This document shows, in pieces, positions 1 to 6,977 of a stretch of DNA of 64,000 bases (the first letter of the stretch is position 1; the number at the start of each line of letters is the position of its first letter). This DNA comes from Mangrovimicrobium sp048323675 (GTDB lineage: Bacteria > Pseudomonadota > Gammaproteobacteria > Pseudomonadales > Halieaceae), in the NCBI RefSeq assembly GCF_048323675.1, contig NZ_JBLWFK010000002.1:868001-932000 (forward strand), written 5' to 3'. The notes beneath the pieces were generated by a model. That model had not been told where the DNA came from and searched no databases. It saw nothing but the letters and a program-made list of their open reading frames with translations. A program made the translations under genes and the position numbers.

Positions 1-584
1 TCGCAACCGAAGGCCACCCGGCTGCAGAGCATGGACTCCCAGCGCTGGGGATTTTCCGGCTCGGGCCGGTCCAGGCAGACCCCCGCCGGAGCGATGAACT
101 CGCCGAGCACGAGGTTGCACATGCGCACCACCGAACCCACCATGTAGTCGCGGTTGACGTAGCCCTTGCTGTCACCGAGCAGCGGCTTGCCGAATTCGAT
201 ATGCACCAGGTCGGCCTCCTCGCGCATGCGGATATGGGCCGAGGTGCTCACCAGCTTGCCGAAGCGCACCAGCCGCTGCAACCCCGCGTACACGGTGTCG
301 CTGGCCAGCCACGCCAGGCCCAGGCCGCGCAGGACCTGTGGCCGCAATTGTTCCGCGGCTACCAGCCCGAAAGCCTCGTCGCCGGTGATCTCGACACTGT
401 AGTCCATCAGCGCGGCGAACCGGGTATTGGGAATACGCCAGTCCGGATCGGCCAGTTTGGCGGCGTCCAGTCCCACATGGGACATGACCTCCAGTGGTTC
501 CAGGCCATAGAGGCGCAATGCCTGGGCCACCGGCAGAACCGATGTTCCCAGCACCGAGTGTCGCAGCGCTAGTGGTGCGTTCAT
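1..584 (-). CDS. AraC-family transcriptional regulator, N-terminal part (cut by window start)
   Basis: An open frame runs leftward from an ATG at 584 through 194 codons without a stop and leaves the window. It begins MNAPLALRHSVLGTSVLPVA and continues with sequence typical of the arabinose-binding/dimerisation domain found in one group of AraC regulators (LEVMSHVGL, then ITGDEAFGLVAAE about residues 68-80). The C-terminal helix-turn-helix expected in this family would lie outside the window, so DNA binding is inferred. It is divergent from the radical-SAM gene at 711. The ligand and targets cannot be read from the sequence. Confidence 0.8.
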   Translation of the reverse strand, partial: MNAPLALRHSVLGTSVLPVAQALRLYGLEPLEVMSHVGLDAAKLADPDWRIPNTRFAALMDYSVEITGDEAFGLVAAEQLRPQVLRGLGLAWLASDTVYAGLQRLVRFGKLVSTSAHIRMREEADLVHIEFGKPLLGDSKGYVNRDYMVGSVVRMCNLVLGEFIAPAGVCLDRPEPENPQRWESMLCSRVAFGC

Positions 585-678
585 TCCCTGTCCCACGGAA
601 TCCTTTGCGCCTAATAGTAGCGTTCGCGAGGGGCCCAGACCACCCGCCGCCGCTTGCGTATTCAGCGCCGAAGAGATA

Positions 679-694
679 CTGTATTTATATACAG
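679..694. promoter_or_regulatory. LexA (SOS) box
   Basis: CTGTATTTATATACAG matches the CTGT-N8-ACAG LexA consensus of gammaproteobacteria with an AT-rich spacer. It ends 16 bases before the ATG at 711, with GGAGA in between, so LexA bound here would block transcription of the radical-SAM gene. DNA damage should derepress it. Binding itself is inferred. Confidence 0.8.
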
Positions 695-710
695 TTATCC
701 GGAGAGCGCC

Positions 711-1808
711 ATGGCAAAGGGCGAGGTTCCCATCATCGCGCAACAGGCCCATCACCGCGGCCGCGGCGCCCTGAGCAATGCCCCCAGTCGTTACCAGGGC
801 ACCGCGGTAGCCTGGGACGACGGCGTCATTGGCCCGAGCCCGGTCACCGAATGCCGGGCGGTGACCGCGCGCAGCATCATCAGCCGCAACCGCTCCCCGG
901 ACCTCCCGTTCAGCCAGTCGATCAATCCCTACCAGGGCTGTGAACACGGCTGTGCCTACTGTTACGCGCGCCCCACCCACGCCTACCTCGACCTCTCCCC
1001 GGGCCTGGATTTCGAGACCCGGCTTACCTACAAGCACAACGCGGCCGACCAGCTGCGCCAGGAGCTGGCAAAACCCGGTTATCGCTGCGAATCCATCACC
1101 ATCGGCGCCAACACCGACCCCTACCAGCCCGTGGAAAAGGAGCACCGGATCACCCGGCAGATTCTGGAAGTGGCCTGTGAAACCCGCCACCCCGTCGCAT
1201 TGATCACCAAGGGCGCACTGGTAACCCGGGATATCGACCTGCTGTCCGACCTGGCCCGCGATGGCCTGTGCAGTGTCATCATCAGTGTGACGACTCTCGA
1301 CGCGGACCTGAAACGCGCCATGGAACCCCGCGCCGCATCCGCTGCCGCGCGGCTGTCCGCGATCAGCGAACTCAGCAGCGCCGGCGTGCCGGTCTCGGTG
1401 CTCTTCGCACCGGTCATTCCCGGCCTCAACGACAGCGAAATGGAAGCGATACTGCAGGCAGTGGCGGCCGCCGGGGCCGCCGCGGCCGCCATGCAACTGC
1501 TGCGCCTGCCCCTGGAGGTGGCGGGGCTGTTCCAGGAATGGCTGCAGCAGCACTACCCGCTGAAGGCGGCGCACGTCATGAGTCTCGTCAGGCAGTGTCG
1601 TGGCGGCCGCGACAACGACAGCCGCTTCGGCCAGCGCATGCGTGGCCAGGGGCCGTTCGCGGAATTGCTGGCGCAGCGCTTTCGCGTCGCCTGCCGCAGG
1701 CTGGGATTGAATGCGGGGGAGCCACGCGCGCAACGCACCGACCTGTTCCGGCCGCCGTCGCGTTCTGCGCGCCCTAACGACAGTCGCCAGATCGACCTGT
1801 TCGGCTGA
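711..1808 (+). CDS. PA0069-family radical SAM protein (SplB/photolyase-like)
   Basis: 365 residues from ATG 711, which follows GGAGA by a few bases; a longer in-frame extension from a TTG at 654 would include the LexA box and is unlikely. The radical SAM cluster motif CEHGCAYC supplies Cys77, Cys81 and Cys84 for the 4Fe-4S cluster. The surrounding sequence (NPYQGCEHGCAYCYARPTH, later TKGALVTRD and LFAPVIPGLND) fits the PA0069 family, relatives of spore photoproduct lyase. The substrate is unknown. An SOS box directly upstream suggests a role after DNA damage; I recall the Pseudomonas PA0069 gene as a LexA target. It stands alone, with a T8G9 run just after the stop. Confidence 0.88.
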   Translation: MAKGEVPIIAQQAHHRGRGALSNAPSRYQGTAVAWDDGVIGPSPVTECRAVTARSIISRNRSPDLPFSQSINPYQGCEHGCAYCYARPTHAYLDLSPGLDFETRLTYKHNAADQLRQELAKPGYRCESITIGANTDPYQPVEKEHRITRQILEVACETRHPVALITKGALVTRDIDLLSDLARDGLCSVIISVTTLDADLKRAMEPRAASAAARLSAISELSSAGVPVSVLFAPVIPGLNDSEMEAILQAVAAAGAAAAAMQLLRLPLEVAGLFQEWLQQHYPLKAAHVMSLVRQCRGGRDNDSRFGQRMRGQGPFAELLAQRFRVACRRLGLNAGEPRAQRTDLFRPPSRSARPNDSRQIDLFG

Positions 1809-1818
1809 CCTGGCGACG

Positions 1819-1835
1819 TTTTTTTTGGGGGGGGG
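1819..1835. repeat. Homopolymer run T8G9
   Basis: Eight T directly followed by nine G in the gap between the stop codons of two convergent genes. The T run could end transcription of the radical-SAM gene, but no convincing stem precedes it. Such runs are also prone to slippage and base-calling error. Confidence 0.7.
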
Positions 1836-1844
1836 CAGCGCGCC

Positions 1845-2345
1845 CTAGAGCCGGGAGAACTCCCGGTCCAGGTTGAAGCGCCGGGAGGTCACGTAGGATT
1901 CCATGTTTTCCACCCGCCGCAGCGCATCGTCGAGCCGCTCGCGGGCGCGGTTCAGGCGCACGGTGCCGGGCTCCGGGTAGCGAAATGCCCGCCGCGGCCG
2001 GTAGTCGTGATAGCGCTCGTCGTATTCCATCGCCACGCTGTCGTCAGTGTCATCGCCCTGCGCCGCACCGCCGTAACGGCTGGGCTGGGGTGACAACAGG
2101 ATCCAGGCCGCCAGGTAGGCCCACAGGGCCAGCGTGCCGGTAAACAGGAATCCGCCGACCCACATCAGGCGCATGACCCAGTGGGCGATATCGAAGTGGT
2201 CCGCGAGCCCGGCGCACACACCGCCGACCTTGCCATCCCGGGTATTGCGGTACAGGCCCATGCCCCAGCCCCGCGCGCGGCTGCGCTTGAAGCTCTTGCG
2301 CTGACGCCGGCCGTTGCGTGAGTTGTCGCGATCGTAACTCATCAT
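1845..2345 (-). CDS. pspC: Phage shock protein C (PspC-domain membrane protein)
   Basis: 166 residues from the ATG at 2345, which overlaps the pspB stop as ATGA and has GAGGAG just upstream. A basic N-terminus (about residues 5-30) leads into the PspC domain LYRNTRDGKVGGVCAGLADHF, followed by a hydrophobic pair of segments (WVMRLMWVGGFLFTGTLALWAYLAAWILL). A charged C-terminal half (about 95-166) is predicted to be partly helical. In the known system PspC and PspB sense envelope stress at the inner membrane and release PspA from PspF. It is the last gene of the leftward psp operon. The C-terminal part is longer than in E. coli PspC. Confidence 0.9.
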   Translation of the reverse strand: MMSYDRDNSRNGRRQRKSFKRSRARGWGMGLYRNTRDGKVGGVCAGLADHFDIAHWVMRLMWVGGFLFTGTLALWAYLAAWILLSPQPSRYGGAAQGDDTDDSVAMEYDERYHDYRPRRAFRYPEPGTVRLNRARERLDDALRRVENMESYVTSRRFNLDREFSRL

Positions 2346-2602
2346 TGTCTCTCCTCTTGCACCCGCTCGCGCACGGAGTCCCGCCATTCGGGGTGATCCG
2401 CATCCAGCAGCGATTCCAGGGTGGCTATGCGCTCGGTAAGGGTGTCGACCGTCTCCAGCATGTGCTCGACGGTTTCGCGGTCCTCCGCCGAAAGGCTGCG
2501 CGAGGAACGGCGCATGCTTTGGTAGTGCATCACAATCCAGACCGGCGCCACGATCACCATGAACAGGATTGTGGGCACGAACAGGAAGTTCCAGAATTCC
2601 AT
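2342..2602 (-). CDS. pspB: Phage shock protein B
   Basis: 86 residues. One N-terminal membrane segment (about residues 5-27, FLFVPTILFMVIVAPVWIVM) is followed by a cytoplasmic coiled-coil region rich in Glu and Arg (ETVEHMLETVDTLTERIATLE), the normal PspB plan and close to the usual length. A Shine-Dalgarno-like AAGGA precedes the ATG. Its stop overlaps the pspC start, indicating translational coupling. PspB works with PspC as the membrane sensor of proton-motive-force or envelope damage. Confidence 0.9.
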   Translation of the reverse strand: MEFWNFLFVPTILFMVIVAPVWIVMHYQSMRRSSRSLSAEDRETVEHMLETVDTLTERIATLESLLDADHPEWRDSVRERVQEERQ

Positions 2603-2674
2603 CTACTTGTCCTTTGCCAGGCCAGCTGCGGGAATACGCATGCTGCCATTAAAAGTCCAGCACACCAACCGCTG

Positions 2675-3352
2675 TCAGCCGTCGCTGCGCTTGTTCATTT
2701 CCGCCTTCAGGCGCTCGATCTCGTCGCTGATGCGCTCATCCTCGGCCAGGGCCTCGATTTCCGAGGCGAGATCGCCGGGGACATCGCGCCCGAGGTCCAT
2801 GGATTCCAGCTGGCTTTCCATGTTGTCCATGCGCCGCTCGTAATGCTCGAAGCGGGCAAAGGCGTCATCGAGGGCCTCGCGCTGGATCTGGCGTTTCACC
2901 TTGATCCGCGATTCAACCGTGCGGCTGCGCAGCGCCAGGGCCTTCTGCTTGGCGCGGGCGTCGTTCAGCTTCTGCTGCAACTGGGCCACCTCGTCGTTGA
3001 GCTGGCCGATGTGGTCGTCGGCCGCCTTCAATTCGACTTCAATGGCGGCCACTTCCTCCTCGATTGCGTGCTTTTCCTGCAACGCGGCGCGGGCGAGATC
3101 CTCGCGGCCCTTGCTGATCGCCAGTTTGGCCTTGTCTTCCCAGCTGGCCGCGTCGGCCTTGACCCGCTCGAGCTTGCGCACGGCGGTCTTGCGATCCGCC
3201 AGCACCCGGGCGGAGGAGGAGCGGACTTCGACCAGCGTGTCCTCCATCTCCTGGATGATGAGGCGAATCATCTTCTGCGGGTCTTCCGCCTGGTCCAACA
3301 ACGCGTTGAGGTTGGAATTGATGATGTCTGTCATACGGGAAAAAATGCCCAT
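2675..3352 (-). CDS. pspA: Phage shock protein A
   Basis: 225 residues, the usual PspA length. It opens MGIFSRMTDIINSNLNALLD with the N-terminal amphipathic helix known to bind stressed membrane, followed by AEDPQKMIRLIIQEMEDTL and long alpha-helical coiled coil through about residue 190. GGAGAGCAGG lies just before the ATG. PspA is the membrane-binding ESCRT-III/IM30-family effector and, in E. coli, the inhibitor of PspF. It is the second gene of the operon, 13 bases after the small membrane gene, and 72 bases separate it from pspB. Confidence 0.95.
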   Translation of the reverse strand: MGIFSRMTDIINSNLNALLDQAEDPQKMIRLIIQEMEDTLVEVRSSSARVLADRKTAVRKLERVKADAASWEDKAKLAISKGREDLARAALQEKHAIEEEVAAIEVELKAADDHIGQLNDEVAQLQQKLNDARAKQKALALRSRTVESRIKVKRQIQREALDDAFARFEHYERRMDNMESQLESMDLGRDVPGDLASEIEALAEDERISDEIERLKAEMNKRSDG

Positions 3353-3365
3353 ACCTGCTCTCCTG

Positions 3366-3548
3366 TTACTTGTTGCCCCGCGCTTGCGCGGAATCGGCCG
3401 GACTGGCCAGCCAGTTGATTAACTCGATCACCACGACGATCTGCAGCAAACTCAATGCGCCGGCGGCCGGATTGACCGCGATGGCGGTCATGGCGCACAG
3501 CACAAGCAGCGCCGCGTAGACCATCAGACGTTCACCGAAACTGTGCAT
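3366..3548 (-). CDS. Small two-helix membrane protein at the head of the psp operon
   Basis: 60 residues with two hydrophobic segments (about 9-25, YAALLVLCAMTAIAV, and 32-46, LSLLQIVVVIELINWL) and a short polar tail. GGAG precedes the ATG. It sits between the sigma-54 promoter and pspA, with 13 bases to pspA, so it is probably the first cistron of the psp operon. It does not resemble PspB, and PspD and PspG in known operons lie elsewhere. A role as an extra membrane partner of PspA is inference from position only. Confidence 0.75.
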   Translation of the reverse strand: MHSFGERLMVYAALLVLCAMTAIAVNPAAGALSLLQIVVVIELINWLASPADSAQARGNK

Positions 3549-3639
3549 ACCCTACTCCCTACTGCTGGTTTTCCATTCCCCGCGGATCCTCTGCCCCGCC
3601 AAACGCGGGTGCGGGATATCCGCCTGTTTCCCCTTGTAT

Positions 3640-3655
3640 TTCAGCTTCCGTGCCA
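3640..3655 (-). promoter_or_regulatory. Sigma-54 promoter of the psp operon
   Basis: Reading leftward the sequence is TGGCACGGAAGCTGAA. The -24 element TGGCACG is a perfect match to the sigma-54 consensus; the -12 element CTGAA matches TTGCW only in part. Transcription would start about 80 bases before the ATG at 3548. PspF, encoded divergently, is the expected activator. Confidence 0.7.
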
Positions 3656-3724
3656 GAACTGTTTTTCCCATAACTATCAATGTGTTACGGAGATACAGGC
3701 AATTTTCTCCCGATATATAAGGTA

Positions 3725-3756
3725 ATTTATACCTTTTTATAGGGCCATTTATACCT
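3725..3756. promoter_or_regulatory. Candidate PspF upstream activating sites (two direct repeats)
   Basis: ATTTATACCT occurs at 3725-3734 and 3747-3756, 22 bases apart (about two helical turns), in an AT-rich patch. The pair lies roughly 70-100 bases upstream of the -24 box at 3649-3655, like the UAS sites of E. coli pspA, and it also sits immediately before the pspF start codon at 3776. Binding there could both activate the psp operon and repress pspF. Confidence 0.55.
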
Positions 3757-3775
3757 ATTCGGGTATTATTAGCCT

Positions 3776-4789
3776 ATGAAGCGCAGCAACGACAATATCA
3801 TCGGCAATTCACCCGCCCTGGCGGACGCCCTGGACCACATTTCCCAGCTCGCGCCCATCTCGCGACCGGTGCTGATCCTCGGCGAACGGGGTACGGGCAA
3901 GGAACTCGCGGCGCAGCGCATGCATTTCCTGTCGCAGCGCTGGGACGCCCCCCTGCTCAAGGTAAACTGTGCGGCGATGGCCGAAACCCTGCTGGAATCG
4001 GAACTGTTCGGCCACGAACCCGGCGCGTTCACCGGCGCGACCCGCGCCCACATCGGGCGCTTCGAGCGCGCCGACGGCGGCAGCCTGTTCCTCGACGAGC
4101 TCGGCACCATGTCCGCCCGCCTGCAGGAAAAACTGCTGCGCGTCGTGGAGTACGGCGAGTTCGAACGCCTGGGCGGACAGAAGGCCATTGCCGTGGACGT
4201 CCGGGTGATCGCCGCCACCAACGCGGACCTGCCTGCAATGGCCCGCGCCGGCAACTTTCGCGCCGACCTGCTCGACCGGCTGAGTTTCGACGTGGTCCAC
4301 CTGCCCCCCCTGCGACAGCGCAGCGAGGATATCGCCGAACTGGCCAATCACTTCGCCGTGCAGATGAGCGCGGAACTGGGCTGGGAGCTGTTTCCCGGAT
4401 TCAGCCCGGCGGCCTTCGACACCCTGCTCAGCCACGACTGGCCGGGCAATGTGCGCGAGCTGAAAAACGCGGTGGAGCGCTCGCTGTACCGCTGGGGCAC
4501 CGCCGAACTGCCGGTCGACGAAATCGTTATCGATCCCTTCCAGCAGCCCTGGGCCGAAGCACCCGCCGCAGCGGCGACCGCACCGGACACAGCAACGGCG
4601 GCGGCGCCGGAACGACAGGTCGACGACCTCAACGCCCATATCAACGCGGTGGAGCGCCAGTGCCTGGTATCCGCCCTCGCCCGCCACGACCACCACCAGC
4701 GGCGAGCCGCCGACGCCCTCGGCCTCAGCTATGACCAGATGCGCGGCCTGGTGCGCAAGCACAAGCTGTCCCGGCGGCAGCGAAACTAG
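3776..4789 (+). CDS. pspF: PspF, sigma-54-dependent activator of the psp operon
   Basis: 337 residues. It lacks a receiver domain, as PspF does, and starts directly with the AAA+ domain: Walker A GERGTGKE at 36-43, the sigma-54 contact loop GAFTGA at 83-88, Walker B SLFLDE at 103-108 and the DWPGNVRELKN motif near 220-230. An Ala/Pro/Thr-rich linker (about 255-280) leads to a Fis-type helix-turn-helix near the C-terminus (RRAADALGLSYDQMRGLVRKH). It is divergent from the psp operon, which it should activate from the repeats at 3725-3756. I see no strong ribosome site before the ATG. Confidence 0.93.
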   Translation: MKRSNDNIIGNSPALADALDHISQLAPISRPVLILGERGTGKELAAQRMHFLSQRWDAPLLKVNCAAMAETLLESELFGHEPGAFTGATRAHIGRFERADGGSLFLDELGTMSARLQEKLLRVVEYGEFERLGGQKAIAVDVRVIAATNADLPAMARAGNFRADLLDRLSFDVVHLPPLRQRSEDIAELANHFAVQMSAELGWELFPGFSPAAFDTLLSHDWPGNVRELKNAVERSLYRWGTAELPVDEIVIDPFQQPWAEAPAAAATAPDTATAAAPERQVDDLNAHINAVERQCLVSALARHDHHQRRAADALGLSYDQMRGLVRKHKLSRRQRN

Positions 4790-4911
4790 TACCAAAGTGA
4801 CATGGCGGGCTATTTTCTTGCCCTCGCCTTCCCCCCCGAGGGTATGTTTGGAGTATAGTTGCGCCCTTACTATTCCAACCCGAATGAACCCGATCGAAAA
4901 AGGACGCCGAG

Positions 4912-6375
4912 ATGACACTGCCCCTGTCCGACCCGCAACTGCTGAAAACCCAGGCCTTCATCAATGGCGAGTGGGTGGACGCCGACGACGGCGCGACCTT
5001 CCCGGTGCGCAACCCGGCCAACGGCGAAGTCATTGCCGAGGTCGCCAAGGTCGGCACCGCGGAGACCGCGCGCGCCATCGCCGCGGCGGAAACCGCCATG
5101 CAGGCCTGGAAGGTGCTGCCGGCCAAGGCCCGCGCCAATATCATGCGCAAATGGTTCGACCTGATGATGCAGCACCAGGAAGACCTGGCCATCATCATGA
5201 CCGCCGAGCAGGGCAAGGTGCTTGCCGAGTCCCGCGGTGAAGTCGCCTACGGCGCGGCCTTCGTCGAGTGGTTCGGCGAAGAGGCCAAGCGCATCGACGG
5301 CGACGTCATCCCCGGCCCCTCCCCCGACAAGCGTATCGTCTGCATCAAGCAGCCGGTCGGCGTGGTGGCGGCCATCACCCCCTGGAACTTCCCCAACGCG
5401 ATGATCGCGCGCAAGGCCGCCCCGGCCCTGGCCGCCGGCTGCAGCATCGTCATCAAGCCCGCCACCGAGACCCCGCTCTCTGCCTTCGCCATGGCGGAAC
5501 TGGCTTCCCGTGCGGGCGTGCCCGCCGGCGTGATCAACGTACTCGCGGGCAGCAGCAGCCAGATCGGCGCGGAGATGACCTCCAACCCCATCGTACGCAA
5601 GCTCACCTTCACCGGCTCCACCCCGGTGGGCAAGCAACTGGAAGCCGAGTGCGCGGCGACCATGAAGAAAACCTCCATGGAACTCGGCGGCAACGCGCCC
5701 TTCATTGTCTTCGACGACGCAGACCTCGACGCCGCGGTGCAGGGCGCCCTGATTTCCAAGTACCGCAACTCGGGCCAGACCTGCGTCTGCTCCAACCGCC
5801 TGCTGGTCCAGGACAGTGTCTACGACGCCTTCGTGGAAAAACTGGTCAAGGCCACCGCGGAATTCAACGTGGGCAACGGCATGCAGGACGGCATCACCAT
5901 CGGTCCGCTGGTCAATGCCCAGGCGGTCAACGATGTCGATGAACTGGTACAGGCTTCTGTCGGCGCCGGCGCGAAGGTCGCCCTGGGCGGCGGACGCCAC
6001 GACCTGGGCGAGTGCTTCTACCAGCCGACCATCCTGACGGAAGTGACCTCGGAGATGGCGGTGTTCCGCAACGAGATCTTCGGCCCGGTCGCGCCGGTGG
6101 TGCGTTTCTCCACCGAGGAAGAAGTGATCGCCATGGCCAACGACACGGAGTTCGGGCTCGCCTCCTACTTCTACACCCGCGATATCGGCCGTATCTGGCG
6201 GGTCGCCGAGGCCCTGGAGTACGGCATCGTCGGCATCAACGAGGGCATCATCTCGAACGAGATGGCGCCGTTTGGCGGGGTCAAGGAATCGGGTTCCGGT
6301 CGCGAGGGCTCCAAGTACGGGATCGACGATTACGTCGAGATCAAGTACATGCTGATGGGTGGGCTGGACCGCTAA
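4912..6375 (+). CDS. gabD: NAD(P)-dependent succinate-semialdehyde dehydrogenase-type aldehyde dehydrogenase
   Basis: 487 residues, normal for GabD. The ALDH motifs are present: TPWNFP (157-161), the Rossmann segment FTGSTPVGK (233-241), catalytic Glu257 in MELGG and catalytic Cys291 in GQTCVCSNR. The second Cys at 293 is typical of GabD-type enzymes. It would oxidise succinate semialdehyde to succinate. No gabT or gabP lies beside it, so the physiological aldehyde could differ. The gene is monocistronic as far as the window shows. Confidence 0.88.
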   Translation: MTLPLSDPQLLKTQAFINGEWVDADDGATFPVRNPANGEVIAEVAKVGTAETARAIAAAETAMQAWKVLPAKARANIMRKWFDLMMQHQEDLAIIMTAEQGKVLAESRGEVAYGAAFVEWFGEEAKRIDGDVIPGPSPDKRIVCIKQPVGVVAAITPWNFPNAMIARKAAPALAAGCSIVIKPATETPLSAFAMAELASRAGVPAGVINVLAGSSSQIGAEMTSNPIVRKLTFTGSTPVGKQLEAECAATMKKTSMELGGNAPFIVFDDADLDAAVQGALISKYRNSGQTCVCSNRLLVQDSVYDAFVEKLVKATAEFNVGNGMQDGITIGPLVNAQAVNDVDELVQASVGAGAKVALGGGRHDLGECFYQPTILTEVTSEMAVFRNEIFGPVAPVVRFSTEEEVIAMANDTEFGLASYFYTRDIGRIWRVAEALEYGIVGINEGIISNEMAPFGGVKESGSGREGSKYGIDDYVEIKYMLMGGLDR

Positions 6376-6628
6376 GCCCACTTCTTTTCCAGTCCCGGGC
6401 TGGGCGCTGGACCTTCTGGTCTGGCGTTTCGGCCCAGGGCGATATTTCTACCCCCCATACTCTTTTCTCGCTCCCCGGTCTTCCGGTTGCCTCGATTCTT
6501 AATTCCGGCATGGGCACCATGATGCCGGGATGTTGCTGGTTCCGTTAGGCTGACTTGGGAGCGCTGTATCCCGGGATTGGTCGATTCGATTGGCTTGGGA
6601 AAGGTACGCTGTAGCCCGGGTCGCCGCC

Positions 6629-6727
6629 CGAGAAAGGCCTGGCCGGGACCGCCAAAAAGCGCACATCCATGTGCAGGCTCGGCCTCGGACATCCATGTCC
6701 TCGGACGCCCCGGCCAGGCCTTTCTCG
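6629..6727. repeat. Long-hairpin dispersed repeat, copy 1
   Basis: Outer arms at 6629-6647 and 6709-6727 (CGAGAAAGGCCTGGCCGGG and its exact complement) enclose two small palindromes, GCACATCCATGTGC (6661-6674) and GGACATCCATGTCC (6678-6691). The 25 bases at 6650-6674 are the exact reverse complement of 10110-10134 in copy 3, while the arms differ completely between copies. Confidence 0.8.
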
Positions 6728-6800
6728 GTCGACACCCCTAACTGAGTGCCACCCCCGGAGCTAACGAAGTGCAAACTGTTCGATCGGTTTGAGCGAGGAT

Positions 6801-6884
6801 CGGGTGCGAGATAGTGCTGCGCGAAAACGTCTGAGGCCATGGATGGCGCTTTTGCGGTTTTCGGGCTGCACTATCTCGTGCCCG
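6801..6884. repeat. Long-hairpin dispersed repeat, copy 2
   Basis: Arms of 28 bases at 6801-6828 and 6857-6884 are complementary apart from about four positions. The core at 6836-6857 carries GCCATGGATGGC followed by GCTTTTGCGG, the same plan as the core of copies 1 and 3 (an ATGGAT loop, then GC plus a T run). The arm sequence is unrelated to those of the other copies. Confidence 0.75.
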
Positions 6885-6977
6885 AGCCGTCAATAGAACT
6901 ACCACCCACGAATGTGAACCCGAAGCTAGACCACTTCGGGAATATTCTAAAGTTCAAATACCAGGGTAAAAGCTCAA

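Larger units (their letters stand above)
6376..6977. other. 602-base gene-free region carrying two long hairpins
   Basis: No open frame here has coding character. The first 250 bases hold nothing I recognise. The remainder is dominated by the two hairpin elements at 6629-6727 and 6801-6884, lying between the end of gabD and the end of fabY, which is a typical place for intergenic mobile repeats. Confidence 0.6.

Noticed and set aside
4870..6381. Long open frame antisense to gabD
   Set aside because: It mirrors a strongly supported gene in a GC-rich sequence; the reading lacks family patterns.
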